A DNA stretch of 64,000 nucleotides, from the NCBI GenBank assembly GCA_031548365.1, contig JAVBRD010000007.1, forward strand, positions 6,039 to 70,038. Direction: 5' to 3'. The stretch is from JAVBRD01 sp031548365. GTDB taxonomy: Bacteria > Bacillota > Clostridia > Christensenellales > UBA1750. The notes below the pieces were generated by a model that saw only the letters and a list, made by a program, of their open reading frames with translations, was not told the DNA's origin and made no database searches. Position 1 is the stretch's first letter, and every line of letters begins with the position of its first letter. Shown in pieces: positions 43,667-52,430 of the stretch. The position numbers and the translations under genes were made by a program.

Positions 43667-44437
43667 ATGCTGCTCAAACGAATCATACCCTGTCTGGACA
43701 TACGAGAAGGGCGTGTGGTCAAGGGCATCCATTTCGAGAACATCCGTGACGCAGGCGACCCCGTCGAGGCCGCCGCGCGTTACAACCGCGAAGGCGCTGA
43801 TGAGTTGACATTTCTTGACATCAACGCCTCAAACGAAGGCCGTCTGGCGACGCTCGACATCGTGGAAAGGGTTGCGGAGCAGGTCTTTATCCCGTTCACG
43901 GTCGCCGGAGGCATACAGAGCGTCGCCCAAATCCGGGATATTTTACTGCGCGGCGCTGACAAAGTATCCATCAACACGCACGCCGTTCTGACCCCGAACC
44001 TCATTGAGGATGCGGCGCTCAAATTCGGGAGACAGTGCGTCGTCGTTGCCATTGATGTCAAGCGTGAATCCGATGGACATTATCAGGTCTACACCCACGG
44101 CGGACGAAAGCCCAGCGGGCATGAAGCGGTTGAATGGGCGCTGGAGATGGAAACGCGCGGCGCAGGCGAATTGCTCGTAACGAGTATGGACGCCGATGGA
44201 ACCAAAGCGGGGTTCGACATTCCCATCACCGCTAGTATTTCTAAGGCTGTCGGCATTCCCGTCATCGCGTCGGGCGGTGCGGGCAAACTCAAAGATTTCC
44301 ACGATGTATTTGTCGATGGGAAGGCTGATGCCGCGCTCGCAGCGTCAGTGTTCCACTTCGGCGCGATCGGAATCGGCGAACTTAAGCGCTACCTCCATGA
44401 TAACGGCGTGCCCGTACGGATGAGTGCTGAGCAATGA
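43667..44437 (+). CDS. hisF: imidazole glycerol phosphate synthase subunit HisF
   Basis: The 256-residue barrel has both catalytic aspartates, D11 (IPCLDIREG) and D130 (VVAIDVK), plus VAGGIQS and the phosphate-binding [10 protein letters not shown] and AALAASVFH blocks. It cyclises PRFAR with ammonia from HisH. AAGGAG precedes the ATG. dapF overlaps by four bases, so histidine and lysine/peptidoglycan genes share a transcript here. The length and motifs are those of true HisF rather than of surface-sugar paralogues. Confidence 0.95.
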   Translation: MLLKRIIPCLDIREGRVVKGIHFENIRDAGDPVEAAARYNREGADELTFLDINASNEGRLATLDIVERVAEQVFIPFTVAGGIQSVAQIRDILLRGADKVSINTHAVLTPNLIEDAALKFGRQCVVVAIDVKRESDGHYQVYTHGGRKPSGHEAVEWALEMETRGAGELLVTSMDADGTKAGFDIPITASISKAVGIPVIASGGAGKLKDFHDVFVDGKADAALAASVFHFGAIGIGELKRYLHDNGVPVRMSAEQ

Positions 44438-45243
44438 GATTTACCAAAATGCAGGGGTGCGGAAACGATTATGTGTATGTCAACGGCTTTGACGAGCGCG
44501 TGGACAACCCATCCGAGCTTGCGCGCGCCATCAGCGACAGGCACTTCGGCGTAGGTTCGGACGGTCTCATCCTCATCCTCCCCAGCAGTGTCGCGGATTT
44601 TCGTATGGCGATGTACAATGCGGACGGAAGCTCGGCGGAGATGTGCGGCAACGGCATCCGCTGCGTCGGCAAGTATGTTCGCGATAAGAAAATGACATTA
44701 AAAGATACTGTGCGCGTAGAAACAGGCGCGGGGATCAAAACCCTCACATTCGTCGTCGCGGATGGTCATGTCGCCAAGGTTACCGTTGACATGGGCGCGC
44801 CAACTGTTTCGCCCAAGCTCGCACAGCTCAGCGCTCTCGGTCTGACCTTCGAGGTCACGCTCGTGTCGATGGGCAACCCGCACGCGGTGTGTTTTATCGA
44901 TGACACAAGCGCGTTTCCCGTTGATGTCTACGGCCCTGTTCTTGAGAACGATCCCCTCTTCCCCAATCGTTCGAACATCGAGTTTGTCGAGGTCATCTCC
45001 CCCGATCATGTCAAAATGCGCGTATGGGAGCGAGGAAGCGGAGAAACGCTGGCTTGCGGTACCGGAACGTGCGCGGTCTGCGTGGCTTCACACTTACGCG
45101 GATTGACCGGTCGTAAAACGCGGGTCGATGTACTCGGCGGATCTCTCGACCTTCACTGGGACGAAGTGAGCGGCCACGTTTTCATGGCCGGAAGCGCTGA
45201 GTTCGTCTTTGAAGGCGAGTGGCCTTATAGGCACAAAAAGTAG
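44434..45243 (+). CDS. dapF: diaminopimelate epimerase
   Basis: The 269-residue enzyme has the two catalytic cysteines, C71 in EMCGNGIRC and C208 in LACGTGTCA, and the N-terminal [12 protein letters not shown] motif. It converts LL- to meso-diaminopimelate for peptidoglycan and lysine. It is the last gene of hisH-hisF-dapF, coupled to hisF by ATGA and followed after 11 bases by a strong terminator. Confidence 0.96.
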   Translation: MRFTKMQGCGNDYVYVNGFDERVDNPSELARAISDRHFGVGSDGLILILPSSVADFRMAMYNADGSSAEMCGNGIRCVGKYVRDKKMTLKDTVRVETGAGIKTLTFVVADGHVAKVTVDMGAPTVSPKLAQLSALGLTFEVTLVSMGNPHAVCFIDDTSAFPVDVYGPVLENDPLFPNRSNIEFVEVISPDHVKMRVWERGSGETLACGTGTCAVCVASHLRGLTGRKTRVDVLGGSLDLHWDEVSGHVFMAGSAEFVFEGEWPYRHKK

Positions 45244-45254
45244 GCAGATCAAAA

Positions 45255-45284
45255 GAAGCCTTTTCCGGTTTCGGAAAGGGCTTC
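45255..45284. terminator. Bidirectional Rho-independent terminator between dapF and the ribokinase gene
   Basis: GAAGCCTTTTCCG pairs with CGGAAAGGGCTTC over 13 bases with one wobble, loop GTTT. TTTT follows the stem on the minus strand and TTGCTGT on the plus strand. It serves the convergent dapF and ribokinase genes. Confidence 0.85.
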
Positions 45285-45303
45285 TTGCTGTACAGTTTTC
45301 TTG

Positions 45304-46227
45304 TTACGGGTGGTCTTTCATGAATTGATCGAGCACGTCTTTATGCGGGATCGAGGGCTGCGCGCCCTGTCGAGACACGCACAGCGCACCTGCTGCGCAC
45401 GCGTATCGCACGGCATGCGTCATATCGCCCGTCCGCAGGTACTCGACAGCAAGAGCGCCTGTGAACGTGTCGCCGGCGGCAGTGGAATCCACAACGCGAA
45501 TCGGGAACGCGGGGACGAGCTTGTAGACATCCGGTCCGTTCATGTATGCGCCTTTATCCCCCATTTTGATGATGACCCACTCCGCGCCGCACATCTGCTT
45601 GATGCGCACAGACGCCTCGTGTGCGCTCACTTCGTCTTCAGGGTAAACGCCCACGAGCGAATACGCCTCGCTTTGGTTGGGCGTGACGAGGAAAGGCGAG
45701 TCAAAACGGCGCAGGTTGAGGTTTTCAGCCGGCGCGGTGTCAAGGAAAATCGGGATCTCACGCTCCTTGGCCGTCAGAGCGATCTCGTAGAGCAGCTCAA
45801 GCGGGATCTCGCACTGAAGCAGCACCGCGTCGTACTCGCGGATGAAAGCCTCCACCAGATCCTCATGACAAAGCGACGCGTTGGCACCGCTGAAAACGAT
45901 GATGCGGTTTTGCCCGTCGTCCTCAAGCTGTATCACCGCGAGCCCCGTGGATTGCGCAGGGTCAACGCGCAGCATGCGTGTATCGACACCGTCGGCCTTT
46001 AGCATATCGCGCAAACGGCGACCATTGACATCTCCGCCTACACGGCCCGAAAAGTACACACGTCCTCCCAGCCTCGCGGCCGCGACGGATGTGTTCGCGC
46101 CTTTGCCCCCGGCGCAATAGCTGTACTGCGTGCCCATCACAGTCTGACCAGCGTGCGGCGCGACGTGCACTCTGGCCACAAGATCCATGTTGACCGAACC
46201 AATCACGAGGATGCGCGGATTTTCCAT
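45304..46227 (-). CDS. rbsK: ribokinase (PfkB family)
   Basis: The 307-residue sugar kinase has the family motif GGKGANTSVAAARLG near residue 40 and the ATP/anion-hole motif DSTAAGDTF with catalytic D253. The opening ILVIGSVNMDLVARV is typical of ribokinase. It should phosphorylate ribose or a similar pentose. The aldolase gene lies 25 bases upstream on the same strand and is probably co-transcribed. No ribose transporter is in view, so the sugar could be another one; the name is given by best family fit. Confidence 0.85.
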   Translation of the reverse strand: MENPRILVIGSVNMDLVARVHVAPHAGQTVMGTQYSYCAGGKGANTSVAAARLGGRVYFSGRVGGDVNGRRLRDMLKADGVDTRMLRVDPAQSTGLAVIQLEDDGQNRIIVFSGANASLCHEDLVEAFIREYDAVLLQCEIPLELLYEIALTAKEREIPIFLDTAPAENLNLRRFDSPFLVTPNQSEAYSLVGVYPEDEVSAHEASVRIKQMCGAEWVIIKMGDKGAYMNGPDVYKLVPAFPIRVVDSTAAGDTFTGALAVEYLRTGDMTHAVRYACAAGALCVSRQGAQPSIPHKDVLDQFMKDHP

Positions 46228-46252
46228 TTGAACACCTCACCATGTAACATCA

Positions 46253-47113
46253 TTATAATCGATCGAGCAACCCAGCCGCTCCAAATAGCTGTATTTTTTC
46301 TCTCGCCATTTTTCGAACTGCTTCTCGGCCCGCACCCATATAGACGCGCGGATCCTCCTCATCCGGCTCGAACGCGAACACTTCCTTGATCGCGGCTGCG
46401 AGCGGCGTTTTCAGATCCGTAGCGATGTTAATCTTGCTGATGCCCAGCGTCAGCGATTTTTTTATGGATGCCTCAGGAACGCCCGATGCGCCATGCAGTA
46501 CAAGCGGCAAGGCGACGCGTTCACGAATCGCTTGCAGGCGGTCGAAGTCGAGCTTTGGCTCGCCTTTATACACGCCGTGAGCGGTGCCAATGGCGACCGC
46601 GAGAATGTCGATGCCGGTCCTATCCACATAATCGCGCGCTTCTTCGGGAACCGTGAACGTCGCGTCGCGCTCATTCACCGTCAAGTGGTCCTCAGTTCCG
46701 CCGATCCTGCCCAGCTCGCCTTCGACCATTACGCCTACGCTGTGAGCTATCTCTACGACCTTGCGCATAAGCGCGACGTTATCCTTATAGCTTAAATGCC
46801 CTGTTTCCACCATCACTGACGTATATCCCGCGCGGATGCACTGTATGATGGTCTCGAACTCTACGCAATGATCCATTTGAAGCGCGACGGGTACCCCAAG
46901 AGACTCTGCGCCCGCCTTGACCGCAGCTACAACATACGGCAGGCCCATGTACTTCAGCGATCCAGGCGACGTCTGGATGATCACGGGCGAGCGCTCGTCC
47001 GCAGCGGCGAGGAGCGCTCCTTGCAGCACTTCAAGGTTGTGGATGTTGAGCGCGGGAACGGCTACGCCCAGCTCCTGGGCGCGCTTAAGCCAAGAAATCG
47101 GGTTGTGCAGCAT
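46253..47113 (-). CDS. class II fructose-bisphosphate aldolase family protein
   Basis: The 286-residue protein has the zinc-binding and catalytic blocks of class II aldolases: LQMDHCVEFETIIQCIRAG with the catalytic Asp and first zinc His, VMVEGELGRIGGTEDH, AIGTAHGVYKGEP and LVLHGASGVPE. It could be fructose-1,6-bisphosphate aldolase or a tagatose/ketose-type aldolase (GatY/KbaY). Pairing with a PfkB kinase leaves both open. GGAGG stands four and seven bases before two tandem ATGs; the second (47113) has the better spacing. It is divergent from the superoxide dismutase gene, with a 57-base shared upstream region. Confidence 0.85.
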   Translation of the reverse strand: MLHNPISWLKRAQELGVAVPALNIHNLEVLQGALLAAADERSPVIIQTSPGSLKYMGLPYVVAAVKAGAESLGVPVALQMDHCVEFETIIQCIRAGYTSVMVETGHLSYKDNVALMRKVVEIAHSVGVMVEGELGRIGGTEDHLTVNERDATFTVPEEARDYVDRTGIDILAVAIGTAHGVYKGEPKLDFDRLQAIRERVALPLVLHGASGVPEASIKKSLTLGISKINIATDLKTPLAAAIKEVFAFEPDEEDPRVYMGAGREAVRKMAREKIQLFGAAGLLDRL

Positions 47114-47170
47114 CATAAATCCTCCGATAAAAGCATATGCTTTGAGTATCGCAAGCAAGGAGGATCGGCC

Positions 47171-47785
47171 ATGTCCAAAGAACTGTCGTTCGTTCTCCCG
47201 TACCCAGCCAACGCCCTTGAGCCTGTCATCTCAAGCCGCGCGCTTGAGATGCACTTTCAACTCGCACGAGGTTACGCCGCAAAGACGCCGGTGATTGAAG
47301 CGGGCATTGCCGCCGCTGCCGAATCGGGCGAAAACGCGTTGCGGGCGCAGCTGCGTGATCTATCCTTTCAGAGTTCGGGCGACGTACTGCACCGCGTGTT
47401 TTTCGCCAACATGAGGCCCGAACAGAAAGCAACCGAACCCCACGACAACACGCTCGCTCTCATCAAAGGTGCATTTGCGGACGTGGCGGAGTTTAAGCAA
47501 GTGTTCACTACAGCCGCCAAGGCAGTGGAAGGCCCGGGTTGGACCGTCCTCGCCTGGCACCCCGGATACAGCCGTCTCATGCCGCTCAATGTCGAAAAGC
47601 ACAACGACAAGTCCATCTCCGGCGCGATCCCCGTCCTTGTACTCGATGTATGGGAGCACGCGTACATGCTTGACTATGGCATTCAGCGCCCGCAGTGGGT
47701 GGACGCCTGGTGGAAGCTGGTCAACTGGAACGATGTCGAGCGTCGTGTCGTTGCCGCGCTCAACGGCGCGCTGCCGATGAATTAG
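47171..47785 (+). CDS. superoxide dismutase-like protein (Fe/Mn family), active-site second shell altered
   Basis: The 204-residue protein has the four metal ligands of Fe/Mn superoxide dismutase: H28, H74, D159 and H163 (LDVWEHAYMLDYG), and the C-terminal WVDAWWKLVNW block. The N-terminal helix reads MHFQLARGYAAK, so alanines stand where the usual gateway histidine (H30) and tyrosine (Y34) would be. The usual NGGGHxxH block before the second ligand is also absent (SSGDVLH). Metal binding is likely, but dismutase activity may be weak or changed. The ATG at 47171 follows GGAGG. A hairpin with T-run lies about 165 bases downstream. Confidence 0.85.
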   Translation: MSKELSFVLPYPANALEPVISSRALEMHFQLARGYAAKTPVIEAGIAAAAESGENALRAQLRDLSFQSSGDVLHRVFFANMRPEQKATEPHDNTLALIKGAFADVAEFKQVFTTAAKAVEGPGWTVLAWHPGYSRLMPLNVEKHNDKSISGAIPVLVLDVWEHAYMLDYGIQRPQWVDAWWKLVNWNDVERRVVAALNGALPMN

Positions 47786-47949
47786 TGTATAGGGGCAGTT
47801 GAAATCGGATGCACCCTCCCGCCGCCGTGCACACTGTCTACGCGGATTTACTTACGATGCTCCGTTCGCTCTTCCGATTGTCGTCGGATTGGGGTGTTCC
47901 AACAGTTTTCTTACGGCTCCTTAATCGGCGCAGTCTTCTAATAACACCA

Positions 47950-47982
47950 GCGACACTCCATCATGCGGTGTCGCTTTTGTGT
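47950..47982 (+). terminator. Rho-independent terminator-like hairpin downstream of the dismutase gene
   Basis: GCGACAC (47950-47956) pairs with GTGTCGC (47968-47974) and is followed by TTTTGTGTTT. Confidence 0.6.
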
Positions 47983-48176
47983 TTCCGGCGGGTTGCCGAC
48001 GACCGCCCGATAGCAGTAATCGACGTGTTGCGACGCACGCCAAGCAGAAAGCGCCGTAACCCGACGAAGGGTGCTCCGGAGGAAAACAGATTTCTTTCGC
48101 TCAGAGCGAAGGGTACTAGGACGCGATTTCCGGCGACCTCTCTCCCGAAAAACGCGCCTGTCCAACGACACGGCAT

Positions 48177-48201
48177 GGAATGCCCGCAACGCGGGCATTC
48201 C
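48177..48201 (-). terminator. Perfect 11-bp hairpin after the ABC exporter operon
   Basis: GGAATGCCCGC and GCGGGCATTCC pair perfectly around a three-base loop, 17 bases past the last exporter gene. There is no T-run. Confidence 0.4.
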
Positions 48202-48217
48202 ACATAGAGTCCGGAAG

Positions 48218-50077
48218 TTAGTGCGCGCTCGCCATAATGTCCTGCGCCTGCTGACGAATGAGCTCTTGGCGCTTGAACTGGGACATGTAAAGCTGCTCGT
48301 AGAAGCCTTTTTGCGACAACAGTTCTTCATGTGTCCCCCGCTCGATGATGCGGCCCCTATCGATGACGAGTATAGCGTCTGCCTCGCGGATGGTGGAGAG
48401 CCTGTGCGCGATGACAAAACTTGTGCGGCCTTTCATGAGCGTGAGCATGGCTTTCTGAATCGTCAGTTCTGTGCGCGTGTCCACGCTTGACGTCGCCTCG
48501 TCGAGGATGAGGATCGCGGGATCGGCGAGCACAGCGCGCGCGATGCTCAAGAGCTGCCTTTGGCCATGGGAAAGGTTGGTGCCTTCCTCCGTCAATACGG
48601 TATCATAACCGTTCGGCATTCGCAAGACAAAACTTTCCGCGTCCGCAGTGCGCGCCGCCATTTCAACCTCTTCGTCAGTCGCGTCCAGCCGCCCGTAGCG
48701 GATGTTGTCGCGCACGGTGCCCGCAAACAGATGGGTATCCTGAAGCACAATACCGAGTTTTCGGCGCAAGCTGTTTTTCTGAATGCTTTTGATATCCATG
48801 CCGTCAATGAAGATCGTGCCCGCACCAACCTCGTAGAAACGCATGAGCAGGTTAACAACGGTGGTCTTACCTGCGCCGGTCGGGCCAACGAGCGCGATGG
48901 TTTGGCCGGGTTTGGCACTCAGGGTGATGTCCTGCAAAACCTTGACATCCTCGACATAGCCGAAATCGACGTGGTTGAACTCGACGCCGCCCTTCACCCT
49001 GTCCAGCGCTACCGCGCCGGGCGTGTCGGTTTCCGACTGCTCATCCAGAATCTCAAACACGCGTTCCGCGCCTGCAATGGCCGATTGAAGCGAGTTGAAC
49101 TGATTGGCGATCTCGTTGAGCGGACGCGTGAACTGACGGGAATACTGGGTGAACGCTGCGATGGTACCCACGCTGATCCATCCCATGAGCACGAAAGCAC
49201 CTCCGACCAACGCGACGATCGCGAATGAAAGGTTGTTCAGGACGTTCATGAGCGGAGGAATCAAGCCTGTGAGGATGTTGGCTTTGACCGCAGCCGTGCG
49301 GTATTTCTGGTTGTGCGTTGAGAACGTCTTCTCCATCTCGGGCTCGCGGCCAAAGACCTGCACCACACGCTGGCCCGTGATACTCTCCTCGATAAAGCCG
49401 TTGAGGTCTCCCAGCGAGGATTGCTGCTCGCGGTAAAACACGCGTGTACGCTTGGCGATCATGGACGTGACTCCCAAACTGAGCGGTATGGTGATCATCG
49501 CCGCGAGGGAGAGCAGCGGGCTGTAGTAGAGCATCATCACAAGTGAGCCAACCACGCTCAGCGTGCTCTGCATCAGTGACGTCAGCGACTGGGAAAGCGC
49601 CATGTTGATGTTATCGACATCATTGGTCAGACGGCTCATGATTTCACCATAGGGTCGTTTGTCGAAAAACTGCACGGGGAGTGACTGCACCTTGGTGAAC
49701 AGCTCTGTGCGCAAGCGGTGAACCGTGCGCTGCGACATCGTTGCGAGCGACCAGCTCTGGATCCAGGTAAGCGCTGCGCCAACGAGGTACAGACAGCCCA
49801 TGAGCAGGAGCATTTGCCAAAGATCGTCGAGTCGCCGCACGCTGATGTACTGGTCGATCACGGTCTTGATGAGCGCGGGTGAGGCAAGCGTGATGAGCGT
49901 GCCGCCCAGCACCATGCACAGGATCGCGGCGAACAAGGCGCGCTGATAGCTGAGGTACCCATACATCCGCATGAGCGTCTTTTTCGTGTTTTTGGGTTTT
50001 TGCGGAGTCTGTGAAAATCGTCCGCCGCCCGGGCCGCCTCCCCCGCCGGGACCACCGCCAAAACGTCCGCCCTGCAT
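48218..50077 (-). CDS. ABC exporter half-transporter, canonical ATPase subunit
   Basis: The 619-residue protein has a Gly/Arg-rich N-terminal tail (MQGGRFGGGPGGGGGPGGGRF), six membrane helices, and an ATPase domain with Walker A GPTGAGKTT, the signature LSHGQRQLLSIARAV, and Walker B with a catalytic glutamate (ILDEATSSVD). With the partner gene it should form a heterodimeric multidrug- or lipid-type exporter (TM287/288, BmrCD, LmrCD class). The tail is unusual. Its start overlaps the partner stop by one base (TAATG) after GGAGG. Substrate unknown. Confidence 0.92.
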   Translation of the reverse strand: MQGGRFGGGPGGGGGPGGGRFSQTPQKPKNTKKTLMRMYGYLSYQRALFAAILCMVLGGTLITLASPALIKTVIDQYISVRRLDDLWQMLLLMGCLYLVGAALTWIQSWSLATMSQRTVHRLRTELFTKVQSLPVQFFDKRPYGEIMSRLTNDVDNINMALSQSLTSLMQSTLSVVGSLVMMLYYSPLLSLAAMITIPLSLGVTSMIAKRTRVFYREQQSSLGDLNGFIEESITGQRVVQVFGREPEMEKTFSTHNQKYRTAAVKANILTGLIPPLMNVLNNLSFAIVALVGGAFVLMGWISVGTIAAFTQYSRQFTRPLNEIANQFNSLQSAIAGAERVFEILDEQSETDTPGAVALDRVKGGVEFNHVDFGYVEDVKVLQDITLSAKPGQTIALVGPTGAGKTTVVNLLMRFYEVGAGTIFIDGMDIKSIQKNSLRRKLGIVLQDTHLFAGTVRDNIRYGRLDATDEEVEMAARTADAESFVLRMPNGYDTVLTEEGTNLSHGQRQLLSIARAVLADPAILILDEATSSVDTRTELTIQKAMLTLMKGRTSFVIAHRLSTIREADAILVIDRGRIIERGTHEELLSQKGFYEQLYMSQFKRQELIRQQAQDIMASAH

Positions 50078-51801
50078 TAGACCGCCTCCAATCCGAGCTG
50101 CGAAGCGCAGATCTCTCTATACACGGGGCTTGATTCCAGCAGCTGGTGATGCGTGCCCGATGAAACCAGCTCACCGTTTTCCAGAACGATGATGCGGTCG
50201 GCATCCATAACGCTTGAAATGCGCTGAGCGATCAGGATGACCGTGCATTTTTCATCGCGAAGCGCGGTCTGAATCCTTGCCTCCGTGTTCATGTCAACGG
50301 CGGATGTCGAATCGTCCATGATGAGGATTTTAGGATGTTTAAGCAGCGCGCGCGCGATGGACAGACGCTGCTTCTGGCCGCCTGAGAGGTTGACGCCTTT
50401 GCGTCCGATGAGTGATTCTTTTTTCTCAGGCATTGCGTTGACAAACTCAGCGGCTTGGGCGGTGGTCATGGCATCAAGCACTTCCTGCTCCGTTCTGTCC
50501 CTGCCGCCCCAGCGCAGGTTCTCATCAACGCTGCCCGTGAACAACACCGATTCCTGAAGTACAACGCCGATACCGGCACGCAGGTCGGGCAGGCGGTAGT
50601 CGCGTACGTCGACATCATCGATCAGGATGCGCCCGCTCGTCGGGTCGTAAAGCCGAGGGATGAGGTTGACCAGTGTTGTTTTTCCTACGCCGGTCGCACC
50701 AAGAATGGCGAGTGTCTCCCCGGGTTTTACGTAAAAGCTGATGTTCTTCAGCACGGGTTCACCACCCGCGCCTTCATACTGGAAGGAGACGTTGTCGAAC
50801 CTCACCTCGCCGCGCTCCACCGTTCTTTGCAGCGCGCTTTCGTCGCTTCTGATTTCTGGTGCGACATCAAGCACCTCAAGGATGCGGTCGCCGGAGACCT
50901 TGGCACGGGACACGTTGGTGAGAACAAACGAGGACATCATGAGCGCGAACAGGATTTGAGTCATATAACTGATGAGCGCCATGACTTGGCCTATGGGCAG
51001 GTTGCCTGTTTTGACAATGCCCGAGGACAACCACAAAACACCGATGATGGAGAAATTCATGGTCAGGTTGAGTACGGGACCGGTGAGCGCGTTGTTCTTG
51101 TTGGCCTTGATTGTCTCGTCACGAAGCGCGTTGTTGCGCTCGCCGAAGCGACCAATCTCATATTCGCCGCGCACAAACCCCTTGACCACGCGGACTCCGG
51201 ACAGATTCTCCTGCATCACAGTGTTGACACCGTCCAGCGCCTTTTGGACACGTTTGAACATCGGAAAGCCCCTGCGGATGATGATGGTCAGCGCTATCGC
51301 CAGAATAGGAACCGATACGACCAGCACGCTGGCGAGCTGTGAGTTCAGACGGACCGCCATGAAGATGCCGCCGATGACCAGGAACGGCGCGCGCACAAAG
51401 ATGCGCAGGATGGATTGAACCACGTTCTGCATCTGCGTGACGTCATTGGTCAGGCGGGTGACAAGCGAACCGGTTCTGAACCGGTCCAAGTTCTGGAATG
51501 TGAACTGCTGGATCTTACGGTAAAGCGCGTCGCGCAAATCAGCGCCGAATCCATATGAGGCAAGCGTCGAAAAGTAAGAGCAGCCGAAACCCCCAACAAT
51601 ACCGAGGATGGCTACGATCACCATTTGGACACCGGTGGCTATGATCATCTGCATATCGCCATTGGCGACGCCTTGATCAATAATACGCGACATGAGCGTG
51701 GGTTGGAGCACGTCCGTGAACACCTCACCCAGCATGAGCAGGGGCGCGAGAACTGCCGCCCACCAATACGGCTTCAGGAACGCGCTGAAACGCTTGATCA
51801 C
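50077..51801 (-). CDS. ABC exporter half-transporter, degenerate-site subunit
   Basis: The 574-residue protein has six membrane helices and an ATPase domain with Walker A GATGVGKTT and the signature LSGGQKQRLSIARAL, but its Walker B ends MDDSTSAVD. The catalytic glutamate is aspartate, the mark of the non-hydrolysing site in heterodimeric exporters. It pairs with the downstream gene. A MarR-type repressor gene lies six bases upstream, so the three genes form one self-regulated operon, probably for efflux of a toxic compound. Confidence 0.92.
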   Translation of the reverse strand: MIKRFSAFLKPYWWAAVLAPLLMLGEVFTDVLQPTLMSRIIDQGVANGDMQMIIATGVQMVIVAILGIVGGFGCSYFSTLASYGFGADLRDALYRKIQQFTFQNLDRFRTGSLVTRLTNDVTQMQNVVQSILRIFVRAPFLVIGGIFMAVRLNSQLASVLVVSVPILAIALTIIIRRGFPMFKRVQKALDGVNTVMQENLSGVRVVKGFVRGEYEIGRFGERNNALRDETIKANKNNALTGPVLNLTMNFSIIGVLWLSSGIVKTGNLPIGQVMALISYMTQILFALMMSSFVLTNVSRAKVSGDRILEVLDVAPEIRSDESALQRTVERGEVRFDNVSFQYEGAGGEPVLKNISFYVKPGETLAILGATGVGKTTLVNLIPRLYDPTSGRILIDDVDVRDYRLPDLRAGIGVVLQESVLFTGSVDENLRWGGRDRTEQEVLDAMTTAQAAEFVNAMPEKKESLIGRKGVNLSGGQKQRLSIARALLKHPKILIMDDSTSAVDMNTEARIQTALRDEKCTVILIAQRISSVMDADRIIVLENGELVSSGTHHQLLESSPVYREICASQLGLEAV

Positions 51802-51807
51802 TTGCTC

Positions 51808-52260
51808 TCACCTTTCCTTTTCTTGTTCGATGAGATGTGTGATGTTCCCGAGCATCCGCTCAAAAATGCTGCTGAGCATGTCAATTTCGTCATCCGTGAT
51901 CCCTTCAAATGTCGCCATCTCCACGCTGTTCATCATGTCCTTCATCCGCCCGGCCACCTGCCGCCCTTTTTCGGTGATGGTGATGCGCCGGACACGTTGA
52001 TCCACCTCATCGTTGGTGCGCCTGAGCAACCCCGCGCTTTCCATGCGGTTAAGAGAGAGCGTCATCGTAGAGGGCGCAACGCCCATCGCTTCCGCCAAAA
52101 CCTTTTGGCTGATGTTGTTGGTCTTGATCAGCGTGTGCAAAATCGGCGGTTGTCCCCGATGCAGTTCCATGTTGTCCATGCGCAAATGCACCAGCGAATG
52201 GCGCAGCCTGAGCAATTTCGAAAAGATCCGAGCGACCTCTTCTTTCCTCATCTTATCCAT
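51808..52260 (-). CDS. MarR-family transcriptional regulator
   Basis: The 150-residue protein has the winged-helix pattern of MarR: NISQKVLAEAMGVAPSTMTLSLNRMESAGLL, then RRTNDEVDQRVRRITITEKG as the wing, with helical dimerisation ends. It is the first gene of the exporter operon and probably represses it by binding the inverted repeats over the promoter. ATG at 52260 follows AAGGG; in-frame alternatives lie five codons upstream and three downstream. The ligand that would release it is unknown, possibly a substrate of the exporter. Confidence 0.88.
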   Translation of the reverse strand: MDKMRKEEVARIFSKLLRLRHSLVHLRMDNMELHRGQPPILHTLIKTNNISQKVLAEAMGVAPSTMTLSLNRMESAGLLRRTNDEVDQRVRRITITEKGRQVAGRMKDMMNSVEMATFEGITDDEIDMLSSIFERMLGNITHLIEQEKER

Positions 52261-52280
52261 GCCATCACCCTTCACGAATA

Positions 52281-52294
52281 TTTAGCTCCCTAAA
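52281..52294. promoter_or_regulatory. Candidate MarR operator downstream of the promoter
   Basis: TTTAG-CTCC-CTAAA inverted repeat close to the expected transcription start of the MarR-exporter operon. Confidence 0.45.
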
Positions 52295-52302
52295 CGATTG
52301 CA

Positions 52303-52331
52303 ATCATATGTGAAAACTATTTAGTTGTCAA
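52303..52331 (-). promoter_or_regulatory. Sigma-A promoter of the MarR-exporter operon
   Basis: TTGACA (52326-52331), 17-base spacer, and TATGAT (52303-52308) on the minus strand. Confidence 0.85.
52315..52326. promoter_or_regulatory. Candidate MarR operator overlapping the -35/spacer
   Basis: AACTA-TT-TAGTT inverted repeat inside the spacer and touching the -35 box. It shares the TAG half-site core with the downstream repeat. Confidence 0.45.
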
Positions 52332-52430
52332 CCTATTTTCGTTTGAGTGCAAACAATTTTCTTTGCCCCTGCCCCTTCACATAGTCCGACTTGGGTGATA
52401 CACTTGAAAAAAATGCGGGAGGCGATTTTT

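Larger units (their letters stand above)
47786..48217. other. 432-base gap without a recognised gene
   Basis: Between the dismutase and ABC exporter genes I see two hairpins (listed separately) and no convincing gene. A minus-strand frame at 47961-48203 starts MECPRCGHSM, but that start is created by the hairpin and the rest has no recognisable pattern. The stretch may be a decayed gene or mobile-element remnant. Confidence 0.4.

Noticed and set aside
47961..48203. An 80-residue minus-strand frame beginning MECPRCGHSM
   Set aside because: Its apparent CxxC start comes from a perfect hairpin; no ribosome-binding site and no family pattern. Kept only as a possible remnant in the gap entry.
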